Assembly: GCF_014648995.1 (NCBI RefSeq)
Contig: NZ_BMSE01000014.1
Location: 62,001-126,000, forward strand
Direction of reading: 5' to 3'
Origin: Streptomyces massasporeus
GTDB taxonomy: Bacteria; Actinomycetota; Actinomycetes; Streptomycetales; Streptomycetaceae
Length of the DNA stretch: 64,000 nt
Positions 25,445 through 33,732 of the stretch are shown here, in pieces. The notes under the pieces were generated by a model that saw nothing but the letters and a program-made list of their open reading frames with translations, had not been told where the DNA came from and did no database searches. A program made the position numbers and the translations under genes. Each line of letters begins with the position of its first letter. Positions within the stretch are counted from its first letter, which is position 1.

Positions 25445-26647
25445 ATGACCACCCCCATGGAGCTCCTGGAGGACCTGCCGGCCGCCGACTTCTACGGCTA
25501 CGAGTCGCTGCTGCCGGACGACGAGCGCAAGATCCTGCTCAAGGCCCGCACCCTCATGCGCGACGAGGTCAAGCCGCTGGTCAACGACAACTGGGCCAAG
25601 GGCGAGTTCCCGAAGGAGCTCATCACCCTGTTCCGCGACAGCGGCCTGGCCGGCCTGCCCTACGAGGGGTACGGCGAGCACAAGGCGGCCGTGAGCAACC
25701 TCCTGTCCGGCATGCTCGCCATGGAGATGACCCGCACCGACGCCTCCGTCTCGACCTTCTTCGGCGTCCACAACGGCCTGGCCATGTACTCCGTCCACTC
25801 CGGCGGCGACCAGGAGCAGCGCGACCGCTGGCTCCCGGCGATGGCCGCGATGGACAGGATCGGCGCGTTCGCCATGACCGAGCCCCTCGGCGGCTCCGAC
25901 GTCGCGGGCGGCATGCGCACCACCGCCGAGCGCGAGGGCGACACCTGGGTCCTGAACGGCGCCAAGAAGTGGATCGGCAACGCCACCTTCGCCGACTACG
26001 TCGTGGTGTGGGCCCGGGACGTCGACGACAACCACGTCAAGGGATTCGTCGTCGAGAAGGACACGCCCGGCTTCGACCCGGTGAAGATCCAGAACAAGCT
26101 CGCCTTCCGGATCGTGGAGAACGCCGAGATCACCCTGACCGACGTCCGGGTCCCCGAGGCGAACCGCCTGCAGAACATCAACTCCTTCCGGGACGTCGCC
26201 GAGATCCTGCGCGCGACCCGCGCGGGGGTCGCATGGCAGGCCCTCGGCGTCATGGCAGGTGCCTACGAACTCGCCCTGGACTACGCCCGGGAGCGCCGCC
26301 AGTTCGGCCGTCCGATCGGCGGCTTCCAGCTCGTGCAGGACCTGCTGGTCAAGAGCCTCGGCAACATCACCGCGTCCTGGGGGATGCTGGTGCAGCTCGC
26401 CAGGCTTCAGGACGCCGGGATCTTCCGGGACGAACACTCCTCCCTGGCCAAGGCGTTCGTCACCTCCCGGATGCGGGAGGTCGTGGCCTGGAGCCGGGAG
26501 ATCTTCGGCGGCAACGGCATCCTGCTGGACCACGACATCGCCCGCTTCTTCGCCGACGCGGAGGCGATCTACTCCTTCGAGGGCACCCGCGAGATGAACA
26601 CGCTGATCGTCGGCAAGTCGATCACCGGTGAGAGCGCCTTCGTCTGA
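25445..26647 (+). CDS. Acyl-CoA dehydrogenase, glutaryl-CoA dehydrogenase-like
   Basis: 400 residues. FAD-binding AMTEPLGGSDVAGGMRTTAE and KKWIGNATFADYVVVWAR, RRQFGRPIGGFQLVQ, and the catalytic base Glu379 in YSFEGTREMNTLIVG, the place used by short-chain and glutaryl-CoA dehydrogenases. KKWIGN is a hallmark of the glutaryl-CoA dehydrogenase branch. It would introduce an alpha-beta double bond, feeding the hydratase in the same operon. Last gene before a strong terminator. Confidence 0.93.
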   Translation: MTTPMELLEDLPAADFYGYESLLPDDERKILLKARTLMRDEVKPLVNDNWAKGEFPKELITLFRDSGLAGLPYEGYGEHKAAVSNLLSGMLAMEMTRTDASVSTFFGVHNGLAMYSVHSGGDQEQRDRWLPAMAAMDRIGAFAMTEPLGGSDVAGGMRTTAEREGDTWVLNGAKKWIGNATFADYVVVWARDVDDNHVKGFVVEKDTPGFDPVKIQNKLAFRIVENAEITLTDVRVPEANRLQNINSFRDVAEILRATRAGVAWQALGVMAGAYELALDYARERRQFGRPIGGFQLVQDLLVKSLGNITASWGMLVQLARLQDAGIFRDEHSSLAKAFVTSRMREVVAWSREIFGGNGILLDHDIARFFADAEAIYSFEGTREMNTLIVGKSITGESAFV

Positions 26648-26698
26648 CGTGCGGGCGCGAGCGCCTTCGGTGGTCGTCGGCGCATCTCAGGACGAACC

Positions 26699-26722
26699 AA
26701 CCCCGGGTCTCCACCCGGGGTT
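26699..26722 (+). terminator. Terminator of the five-gene catabolic operon
   Basis: AACCCCGGGT (26699-26708) pairs perfectly with ACCCGGGGTT (26713-26722) around a 4-nt loop and is followed by TCGTTCT. It lies 52 bp after the acyl-CoA dehydrogenase stop. Confidence 0.85.
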
Positions 26723-26785
26723 TCGTTCTGCGTGGCCGGCAAATTGCGTGGCCGGACCGGCCCTCGGTTGCGTACGGTCGGCGCG

Positions 26786-26974
26786 ATGAGCAGGAGACGT
26801 TACGTGGCCAGGGGCGTGCCCGGTGGCTACCGCATCTGGGACAACCGCGGGCGCCGCTGGTGGGGCGACTTCTACGAGTTGTGCCCCGACGACCTCCTGA
26901 CCGAGCTCAACGGCCGGGCCGACCAGACGCGGATCACGGCACTGATGAAGCGCTACCGGGCGCAGAAGCGCTAG
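26786..26974 (+). CDS. Small conserved basic protein, unknown function
   Basis: 62 residues: MSRRRYVARGVPGGYRIWDN, then a Trp-rich middle (RRWWGDFYELCPDDLLTELN) and a basic end (KRYRAQKR). I do not recognise a named family; the composition suggests a small structural or nucleic-acid-associated protein. There is no Shine-Dalgarno; TACGGT at 26773-26778 ends 7 nt before the ATG, so it is probably a leaderless message. Confidence 0.7.
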   Translation: MSRRRYVARGVPGGYRIWDNRGRRWWGDFYELCPDDLLTELNGRADQTRITALMKRYRAQKR

Positions 26975-26983
26975 GTCCCGCCC

Positions 26984-27258
26984 TCACTGAGCGACGAGCT
27001 TCTCGAAGAAGAACTCGTGCTTGAGGAACGACGTGGCGTGCTCCGCCCCCGGATACGGCGGCACGAGCGGGGCCGCCTGAAAGAGCCGCCAGCCGTCCTC
27101 CAGGGCGCCGACCCCCGTCTCGTACGGGGGTTCGTCGCTGTCGCCGGTCGTCGGACGGGTCGAGCCCGTGCCGTCGTAGCGGGCCCAGCCGACGACCTTG
27201 GAGTCGAGGGCCGAGGTGTCGAGGTAGAGGACGAGGACCTGCTGCCGGGTGCTGGTCA
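26984..27258 (-). CDS. Hypothetical protein coupled to the PhyH oxygenase gene
   Basis: 91 residues (MTSTRQQVLVLYLDTSALDS to the end HEFFFEKLVAQ). No family recognised. The text GALEDGWRLFQAAPLVPPYP looks like an alpha/beta fold of the small DUF6204-like kind, but that is only a guess. Its ATG overlaps the last bases of the PhyH gene (27256-27258), so the two are translated together and presumably act together. Confidence 0.75.
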
Positions 27259-28089
27259 TGCGGTGCTCCTCGGAGAGACGGGCGCTGCGGGCCGGTTGGT
27301 GATGCGGGTGGCCCAGTGGTCGACGTCGAAGCCGGGGTCGCCGGACAGGGCGCGCCACAGCAGGATCCGGTTGTGGATCTCCAGCCGGGCGGTGGCCTGC
27401 TCGTACCAGGGGAACGTGCGCCGCAACTCCTCGCGCACACCGGGCGAGCCGGCGTCCCGTGTGTCCCACAGCCGCACCTGGGGCACGGTCGGGTTGAAGC
27501 GGATCTTGTACATGCGGCGGACGGTGTCGCTGTCGTTGCGCCGCCCGCCGTGCCAGATGCCGTGGTGCAGCAGGAGCACGGTGCCGGCCGGGCAGGTCAG
27601 CCGGGTCTGGCCGCGCAGGTTCTGGTAGCGGCCGGTGTCGGACTCATTGGTGCGGCGCAGATGACTGCCCGGGACGACGAGTGTGCCGCCCATCCCGGCG
27701 GTCACCTCCTGCGGGTAGTACATGAGCTGCACGTCGAAGGCGTCGGCCCGCACGTCGATGAGGGCGTCGGCGTGCAACGGCTGCGCACTGCCCTCATGCG
27801 GCAGGCGGGTGTGCACGAAGTGGTGGTCGACGGCCGGATCCGGACCCACCAGGCTCTCCAGCGCGCCCGCCACAGCGGGCAGTTCGAGGAGCCGCCGGGC
27901 GAAGGAACCCTCGGGGAAGGCCTTCGGCACGGGCGTGCCGTAGGGCACGTCGGGCAGTGGCCCGGCCGCGAAGACACCGAGCGCCTCCTCGTTCATCTCC
28001 CGGGGCACGACGCCGTCCAGGCGCAGGAAACCGTGGGCCGTGAACCGCGCCACCTCGACGGAGCTCAACAGCTGTTGTGTGGTCGGCAT
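27256..28089 (-). CDS. Phytanoyl-CoA dioxygenase (PhyH) family Fe(II)/2-oxoglutarate oxygenase
   Basis: 277 residues. The iron triad fits H-x-D in QPLHADALIDV and a distal His in HHGIWHGGRRND; the 2-oxoglutarate-binding Arg is probably in RRMYKIRF. The family hydroxylates small molecules, from phytanoyl-CoA to ectoine. Start at ATG 28089; TACGGT lies 6 nt upstream (28101-28096), so the transcript is probably leaderless. It is divergent from an AraC regulator whose N-terminal domain looks like a cupin, and it is that gene's likely target. Confidence 0.88.
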   Translation of the reverse strand: MPTTQQLLSSVEVARFTAHGFLRLDGVVPREMNEEALGVFAAGPLPDVPYGTPVPKAFPEGSFARRLLELPAVAGALESLVGPDPAVDHHFVHTRLPHEGSAQPLHADALIDVRADAFDVQLMYYPQEVTAGMGGTLVVPGSHLRRTNESDTGRYQNLRGQTRLTCPAGTVLLLHHGIWHGGRRNDSDTVRRMYKIRFNPTVPQVRLWDTRDAGSPGVREELRRTFPWYEQATARLEIHNRILLWRALSGDPGFDVDHWATRITNRPAAPVSPRSTA

Positions 28090-28095
28090 GACGCA

Positions 28096-28153
28096 ACCGT
28101 AGGAGCGCGGAAGCCCGTAGTCGTGGGGCGTAATCAGCAACCACTGGTAATTT
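28096..28153. promoter_or_regulatory. Back-to-back leaderless promoters of the PhyH and AraC genes
   Basis: On the minus strand TACGGT (28101-28096) is followed by 6 nt and the PhyH ATG. On the plus strand TAATTT (28148-28153) is followed by 6 nt and the AraC ATG. Neither gene has a Shine-Dalgarno site. The spacing puts transcription start at the A of each ATG. The 46 bp between the two -10 boxes must hold both -35 regions and any AraC site. Confidence 0.6.
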
Positions 28154-28159
28154 TCCACC

Positions 28160-29002
28160 ATGCCGACCTTCGTGGAACTCCCCCTCGATCTGCCGCCCGA
28201 CCGGGTGCACGCGGGCGTGGGCGTGCACGGCTCCGCCGGCCCGCACGAGGTCTTCCGCCTCCCGCACCTCTGGCAGCTCCACCTCTACGGCTACTCCGGC
28301 ACCCTGGAGTCCGGCGGCGCGCGGCACCCGATCCGTCCCGGGCACCTCAGCCTCGTCCCGCCCGGCACGGAGGTGCACTTCCATTACGGCGCCGCGCGCT
28401 GCGAACACCTCTACGCCCACTTCCGGCTGCCGGGCGACGGGGAGCGGCGCCGCGTCCCGGTGATGCAGGACGCCGGCCCGGAGGCGGCGGTGCTGAGTGC
28501 GTTGCTGCGCCAGACGATCGCCGCGGGCGCGCAGTCCCCGGCCCGTGCCGCCGCGGAACTGTGGACGGTGCTGTGGCGCACGACCGGCTTGGCGGAGGCC
28601 ACCGAGGCGCCCTTTGGGGCCCGGCATCCGGCGGTGCGGGCGGCCATGGCGCACATCGAGGAGCACCTGGCCGACCCGCTGAGCGTCCCCGGGATCGCCC
28701 GGGCCGCCGGGGTGTCCCACACGCACCTGACCCGGCTGTTCCGCGAGGACACCGGGCACACGGTCGTCGGCTACGTACGGCGGCGCCGCATGGAACGCGC
28801 CCGCCATCTGCTCATCGCCTCGACCCTGGCGATCCCGGCCGTCGCGGCGACGGTCGGGATCCCCGACCTCCAGGCCTTCAACAAGACCTGCCGCAAGGAG
28901 CTCGGCGCGTCGCCGCGTGCCGTGCGGCAGGCCGCGGGCGCAGAGGCGTCAGCAGCCCGTCGCCGCGATCTCTCGGGGCCCGGTGAGCGGCTCTTGGGCT
29001 GA
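28160..29002 (+). CDS. AraC-family transcriptional regulator
   Basis: 280 residues. The N-terminal 110 residues form a cupin-like sensor (HLWQLHLYGYSGTLESGGAR then RPGHLSLVPPGTEVHFHYG). The C-terminus has the double helix-turn-helix: LSVPGIARAAGVSHTHLTRL, FREDTGHTVVGYVRRRRMER, and PAVAATVGIPDLQAFNKTCR. It lacks a Shine-Dalgarno and appears leaderless. Divergent from the PhyH oxygenase operon, it probably activates it in response to the substrate. Confidence 0.92.
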   Translation: MPTFVELPLDLPPDRVHAGVGVHGSAGPHEVFRLPHLWQLHLYGYSGTLESGGARHPIRPGHLSLVPPGTEVHFHYGAARCEHLYAHFRLPGDGERRRVPVMQDAGPEAAVLSALLRQTIAAGAQSPARAAAELWTVLWRTTGLAEATEAPFGARHPAVRAAMAHIEEHLADPLSVPGIARAAGVSHTHLTRLFREDTGHTVVGYVRRRRMERARHLLIASTLAIPAVAATVGIPDLQAFNKTCRKELGASPRAVRQAAGAEASAARRRDLSGPGERLLG

Positions 29003-29056
29003 CTCCCTCAGAACTTCCGTGCGATCAAGGGATGTTGGCGTGCGCTAGGATTCTTT

Positions 29057-29076
29057 ACCGAGCCATTACGCTCGGT
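29057..29076. other. Short inverted repeat in a 431-bp gene-free stretch (29003-29433)
   Basis: ACCGAGC (29057-29063) and GCTCGGT (29070-29076) form a 7-bp hairpin with a 6-nt loop, 55 bp after the AraC stop. It could end that transcript or bind a regulator of the antiporter gene downstream. In the rest of 29003-29433 I see only an ACGGAGGT ribosome site at 29418-29425 and no gene. Confidence 0.4.
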
Positions 29077-29433
29077 TGAGCGTGTGAGGGGGGCGGGACA
29101 TGGGGCGAGTGGTGCCCGTCCGCGTCCACAACGCCGCCCGTGACGGCGTTCCTGATACCGACCGCGCGGTGTGAGCGTTCTCCCCGCCCTCTGACGCGTG
29201 ACGCATGACGCCCGACGCCTGAAGTCCGAGGCCGGGCGCGGCACGCGCACCCCGGCCGACGACGGCCGCAGCGGAGCACACCGCCGACGCCGCAGCACCT
29301 CCTGACCCCACCCCCGGCCGTCCGGGCGCGGGGTCATGCCCCCTCTCTTCTCCCGCTCACCGAGCCGTACCGCCGGGCCCTCGCGCCCACTGGCACAGAC
29401 GCCGCAGACCCGATCAACGGAGGTCAGACGCCC

Positions 29434-30645
29434 GTGCACGACACCACCGCCATGCTCATCGAACTCGGGGCGATCATCCTCGCCCTGGGGCTCCTCGGAC
29501 GCCTCGCCGGACGGGTGGGCTTCTCGCCCATCCCCCTGTACCTGCTGGCCGGACTCGCCTTCGGGCAGGGCGGCATCCTGCCGCTGCAGGCCAGCGAGGA
29601 GTTCGTCGCCACCGGAGCCGAGATAGGCGTCATACTCCTGCTGCTCCTGCTCGGCCTGGAGTACAGCGCCTCCGAACTCGTCACCACGCTGAAGACCCAA
29701 TACCCCTCCGGCGCCGTCGACTTCGTGCTCAACGCCGTGCCGGGAGCCGCGATGGCCTTCCTGCTCGGCTGGGGGCCGGTGGCCGCCGTCGCCCTGGCCG
29801 GCGTCACCTGGATCTCCTCGTCCGGGGTCATCGCGAAGGTACTGGGCGACCTGCGGCGGCTCGGCAACCGCGAGACACCGGTCGTCCTCGGTGTGCTGGT
29901 CCTGGAGGACCTGGCCATGGCGGTCTACCTGCCGATCCTCACCGCCCTGCTGGCCGGGGTGAGCCTCGCGGGCGGCGCGGTCACGCTGCTGATCTCGCTG
30001 GGCACCGTGGGCGCCGTCCTCTACGTGGCGCTGCGGCACGGCCGCCTCGTGAGCCGTGCCGTGTCGTCGGACAGCGCCGAGATGCTGTTGCTGGCCGTCC
30101 TCGGTCTGACCCTTCTCGTCGCGGGTCTCGCCCAGCAGTTGCACGTCTCCGCCGCCGTCGGCGCGTTCCTGGTCGGCATCGCCCTGTCCGGCGAGGTCGC
30201 GGAGGGCGCCAGCAGTCTCCTCACCCCACTGCGGGACCTGTTCGCCGCGGTGTTCTTCGTCTTCTTCGGCCTGCACACCGACCCGGCCGCCATCCCGCCC
30301 GTGCTGCTGCCCGCGCTGGCCCTGGCCACCGTCACCACCCTGACGAAGATCGCCACGGGCTACTGGGCCGCCCGCCGCGCCGGGATCTCGCCCCGGGGCC
30401 GCTGGCGCGCGGGCGGCACGCTCGTCGCACGCGGTGAGTTCTCCATCGTCATCGCGGGCCTCGCCGTCGGCGCCGAGCCCCGCATCGGGCCCCTGGCCAC
30501 CGCCTACGTCCTGATCCTGGTCGTCCTCGGCCCCCTCGCGGCCCGCTGGACGGAACCCCTGGCACACCGCCTCCCCCGCCGCGCGGCCCACCGCACACCG
30601 GCCGCCGCCCAGCCGCCCAAGGAGGCGGCGCCCGCGCACCGTTGA
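29434..30645 (+). CDS. CPA2-family cation/proton antiporter (KefB/KhtU type)
   Basis: 403 residues with about 12 hydrophobic segments. LGLEYSASELVTTLK, AVALAGVTWISSSGVIAKVL and LVLEDLAMAVYLPIL are the ion-site helices of the CPA2 family; GEFSIVIAGLAVG is the late conserved helix. It stops after the membrane domain, with only a 30-residue Pro/Arg-rich tail and no RCK/TrkA domain, and no separate KhtT-like regulator is visible beside it. GTG at 29434 follows GGAGGT. Expected to exchange K+ or Na+ for protons. Confidence 0.92.
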   Translation: MHDTTAMLIELGAIILALGLLGRLAGRVGFSPIPLYLLAGLAFGQGGILPLQASEEFVATGAEIGVILLLLLLGLEYSASELVTTLKTQYPSGAVDFVLNAVPGAAMAFLLGWGPVAAVALAGVTWISSSGVIAKVLGDLRRLGNRETPVVLGVLVLEDLAMAVYLPILTALLAGVSLAGGAVTLLISLGTVGAVLYVALRHGRLVSRAVSSDSAEMLLLAVLGLTLLVAGLAQQLHVSAAVGAFLVGIALSGEVAEGASSLLTPLRDLFAAVFFVFFGLHTDPAAIPPVLLPALALATVTTLTKIATGYWAARRAGISPRGRWRAGGTLVARGEFSIVIAGLAVGAEPRIGPLATAYVLILVVLGPLAARWTEPLAHRLPRRAAHRTPAAAQPPKEAAPAHR

Positions 30646-30820
30646 CCTGCCGAGCGGGGGATTCCCGGGCGGCGGCCACGGTGCACGGCCGCCGCCCGCC
30701 GGGCACGTCCGGCCGGGCGCGCGGCCCACGCTCCGGCAGCAGCGCCTGGCCGGCGACGACGATGACCCGCCGGCCGGCCGGCGGGCGCCGGCGGCGCTGT
30801 GCCGCCCGAGGCACCGCATC

Positions 30821-31264
30821 CCGTCCGCCGACTGCCGTCCGCCGACCCGCCTGCCGTCTGCCGATCCGCCTGCCGATCGCCGTCCGCCGTCCCGTCCGCC
30901 GCCTGCCGATCGCCGACCGGTTGCCGTCCGCCGACCCGCCTGCCGTCCGCCGTCCCGCCTGCCGATCGCCGTCCGCCGCCTGCCGATCGCCGACCGGCTG
31001 CCGTCCGCCGACCGGCTGCCGTCCGCCGACCCGCCTGCCGATCGCCGTCCGCCGTGCCGTCCGCCGCCTGCCGATCGCCGACCGCCTGCCGATCGCCGAC
31101 CGCCTGCCGATCGCCGACCGCCTGCCGATCGCCGACCGGCTGCCGTCCGCCGACCCGCCTGCTGATCGCCGTCCCGTCCGCCGCCTGCCGATCGCCGACC
31201 GGCTGCCGTCCGCCAACCCGCCTGCCGTCCGCCGACCAGCCTGCCGTCCGCCGACTGCCGTCCG
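30821..31264. repeat. Degenerate 18-bp tandem-repeat array in an 832-bp gene-free stretch
   Basis: Roughly 24 copies of an 18-19-bp unit built from GCCG(A/T)(T/C)CGCCG-type words. Four consecutive copies at 31070-31087, 31088-31105, 31106-31123 and 31124-31141 are exactly 18 bp and almost identical (GCCGATCGCCGACCGCCT). The array begins (30821-30841) and ends (31244-31264) with the same 21 bp. Because 18 is a multiple of three, several frames stay open across it, but the peptides are only shuffled Arg/Pro/Ala or Gly/Arg/Asp words with no start of their own. The flanks, 30646-30820 and 31265-31477, hold no recognisable gene. Confidence 0.85.
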
Positions 31265-31477
31265 TCGTCCACCCCGCCGAGCTGCCCGAGGAGGCGCGGC
31301 CGTCCCATCGTCGGGACGCTGTCGCGCCCCGGCCAGAGACCTTGGACGCCCGGCGTGGCTGTCCGGATTGGCTGTTTCCCCGGCCTGGGCTTGCTGGCAC
31401 TCTGGCGAGCACCCCGGGAGCCGGTGGGGGAGACCAGGGGAGAATTCCGTCCAGGAGGACCGGAAGGAAGCGCCAGC

Positions 31478-31921
31478 ATGATCGAGTGGATGCCCCTGGG
31501 CACCGGAGCCAGACCCGTACCGCAGCCCGTGGCCACGCCGCTGGTCTGGGCCGGGGCCGGCGGCGGCGCACTGGTGCTGGTGGCGCTGCTCAACACCGTG
31601 GTGGGACCCGACCGGCCGGAACTGGCCCTGCCCGCGTTGTCCCTGCTCGCCGCCCTGCTGGGCCTGTGCGCACGCTTCACGGCCGCCCCCGGGACGGCCC
31701 TGCTGTGCTGGCTGTTCCTCAACGGCTTCGCCATACCGCCCGCCGGCGCCCTCACCTGGGCCGGGCACCGCGACACCACCTGGCTGGCCTGCCTGCTCAC
31801 CGCCGCCCTCATCGGCACGGCCCTGGCCCGTGTCCTCCACGCCCGCGCCGCCTACCGCCGCCTGGCCCCCGGCCGGGCCCGGCCCGACACCGCGACCGGC
31901 GACGGACCGTACGATTCCTGA
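31478..31921 (+). CDS. Small integral membrane protein, unknown function
   Basis: 147 residues with four hydrophobic segments: VWAGAGGGALVLVALLNTVV, ALPALSLLAALLGLCA, ALLCWLFLNGFAIPP and TTWLACLLTAALIGTALA. The C-terminal tail is short and basic. GLCARFTAAPGTALLCWLFL-NGF resembles domains found next to histidine kinases of the DUF4118 type, but this protein has no kinase part. ATG at 31478 follows GGAAGGAAG. The FAD monooxygenase begins 34 bp downstream and may be co-transcribed. Confidence 0.75.
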   Translation: MIEWMPLGTGARPVPQPVATPLVWAGAGGGALVLVALLNTVVGPDRPELALPALSLLAALLGLCARFTAAPGTALLCWLFLNGFAIPPAGALTWAGHRDTTWLACLLTAALIGTALARVLHARAAYRRLAPGRARPDTATGDGPYDS

Positions 31922-31955
31922 ACGTAGGGCCGCGCGAACCGAAGGGGCGTCATAC

Positions 31956-33089
31956 GTGGGGCGGTTACTCGTCATCGGCGGCGGAGCAGCCGGCACCGCG
32001 GCGGCGCTCGCCCTGCACAAGCCCGGGTTCGACGTCGCCGTGTACGAGGCGCATCCGGACGCGGCGGAGGACATCGGCGCGTTCCTCACCCTGGCGAGCA
32101 ACGGCATGCGCGCCCTCGCCCAGATCGACGCCACCGCCGCGGTCACCGCCCTGGGCTTTCCGCTGACCGGGATGCGGATGCTCGACGGCTCCGGCACCCA
32201 GAGGGCGGCCAGGACCCTCGGGGAAGCGGAGGACCCGGCCCTGCGCTACCGGTGTCTGCGGCGCGGCGACCTCAACACCGCGCTCCAGGCCGAGGCGGCC
32301 CGCAGGGGCATCCCCGTCCGGCACGGCGCCCGGCTCGTCTCCGTCGACGAATCCTCCGACTCCGTCACCGCGCACTTCGCCGACGGCGCCACCGCGACCG
32401 CCGACCTGCTCATCGGTGCCGACGGCCTGAACTCCACCGTCCGTCGTTCGATCGCCCCCACCGCCCGGCCCCGGTACGCGGGCGAGCGGGTCTTCTACGG
32501 CCGCACCACCGACGCCCCCCGCCTCGGAGCGACCGACGTCATCACCTTCATCCGCGGTACGTCCGTCGCCTTCGGCCACACAACGTCCCCCGAGGGCGAG
32601 ACCTACTGGTTCGCCCGCGTCGCCGGCGACCCCCTGACCTCCGAGGAGATCGCGCGGGGCACAGCGGCCCGCCACCGCGACCTCCTCGTCCCGCTCCTGC
32701 GCGAGGACGCCACCCCCGCCGCCGGCATCGTCGCGGCCACGGCCGACGACATCCTGGTCACCAACGCCACGGAACTGCCCAGGGGAATGCCCTGGCGCTC
32801 CGCTCGCTGTCTGCTCATCGGCGACGCGGCCCACGCGGCCTCCCCGGCCACCGGTCAGGGAGCCTCCATGGCGTTGGAGGACGCCGTCGTCCTGGCCAAG
32901 GCCCTGCGCGACGCACCGGACCACGCCACCGCCCTGACCACCTACGAGAACCTCCGCCGCCCCCGCGTGGAGCACAACATCACCGTCAGCGGCGGCATCT
33001 CCCGCGGCACCCACACCCGCCCGGCCGCACCGGCGCCCCGCCCCGGCGACGAGGAACTGATCGCACAGTTGGAGTGGGACGGCCGTTGA
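31956..33089 (+). CDS. FAD-dependent monooxygenase (aromatic hydroxylase family)
   Basis: 377 residues. FAD-binding VIGGGAAGTAAALALHKPG near residues 5-23, the DG motif LLIGADGLNSTVRR, and the GD motif LLIGDAAHAASPATGQGASM followed by ALEDAVVLAKAL. These three motifs define the PHBH/TetX-like family. Substrate unknown. GTG at 31956 is chosen because GAAGGGG lies 8 nt upstream and the protein then starts directly with the Rossmann strand (GRLLVIGGG). Confidence 0.92.
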   Translation: MGRLLVIGGGAAGTAAALALHKPGFDVAVYEAHPDAAEDIGAFLTLASNGMRALAQIDATAAVTALGFPLTGMRMLDGSGTQRAARTLGEAEDPALRYRCLRRGDLNTALQAEAARRGIPVRHGARLVSVDESSDSVTAHFADGATATADLLIGADGLNSTVRRSIAPTARPRYAGERVFYGRTTDAPRLGATDVITFIRGTSVAFGHTTSPEGETYWFARVAGDPLTSEEIARGTAARHRDLLVPLLREDATPAAGIVAATADDILVTNATELPRGMPWRSARCLLIGDAAHAASPATGQGASMALEDAVVLAKALRDAPDHATALTTYENLRRPRVEHNITVSGGISRGTHTRPAAPAPRPGDEELIAQLEWDGR

Positions 33090-33122
33090 TCCGCACGCGG
33101 TGGGGCAGGGTGTCGCAGGAGG

Positions 33123-33548
33123 TCAGCCGGCGACAGCCGTGACGGTGACCGGGATGTTGCCGCGCGTGGCCTTGGAGTAGGGGCAGATCCGATGGGCCGC
33201 GGCACCCAGTTCCGCGGCTGTCTCCTGGTCGACGCCGCCGAGTTCGAGGCTCAGCACGGCGGCCAGTCCGAACTCGCCGTCGTCACCGTGGTGGAGGGTG
33301 ATCTCGGCGTTGACGGCGGTGCTCGCCAGTGCGACCTTCCGCTCGGCGGCGGCGCGGCGCACGGCCCCGAGGAAACAGGCCGCCCAGCCCGCCGCGAACA
33401 GCTGCTCGGGGTTGGTGGCGCCACCGGCACCGCCCAGCTCCTTCGGTATGGCCAGCGTGGTCTCCAGAAGCCCGTCATCGGACCGCACGCTGCCGCCGTT
33501 GCGGCCCTCTCCGTCGACCCTCACGACGGCGGTGTAGCTGACTGCCAT
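33123..33548 (-). CDS. ohr: Organic hydroperoxide resistance protein (Ohr/OsmC family)
   Basis: 141 residues. The two redox cysteines are Cys58 (GWAACFLGAV) and Cys122 (HRICPYSKATRGN), with the Ohr-specific spacing and context; GGAGGATNPEQLFAAG is the conserved helix start. Ohr reduces organic and lipid hydroperoxides with a dihydrolipoyl partner. No OhrR-type MarR gene is next to it. It converges with the FAD monooxygenase and is divergent from the hydrolase at 33733. Confidence 0.94.
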   Translation of the reverse strand: MAVSYTAVVRVDGEGRNGGSVRSDDGLLETTLAIPKELGGAGGATNPEQLFAAGWAACFLGAVRRAAAERKVALASTAVNAEITLHHGDDGEFGLAAVLSLELGGVDQETAAELGAAAHRICPYSKATRGNIPVTVTAVAG

Positions 33549-33732
33549 GTCTGTGCTCCCATTCGTCACTGGTTCAAGCGGTGACGGAATGGTGCCAGCA
33601 CTTCTCATCTCCCGTCAATAAGCGGCTTGGGGGCTACTGGCCGACATGGCGTCACCTGTTTGACGGGTGACGATCCGCATGCAACAGTCAGGCCTCACAC
33701 CAGCCGGTGCACGTCACACCACGGAGGTCCGA

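Noticed and set aside
30821..31264. CRISPR array
   Set aside because: Repeats are contiguous, 18 bp, degenerate and have no unique spacers; no cas genes nearby.
29008..31818. A 936-codon open frame on the minus strand across the antiporter gene and the repeat array
   Set aside because: It is antisense to a clear CPA2 antiporter and passes through 18-bp repeats, which keep frames open because 18 is a multiple of three; its text shows no family and no start context.
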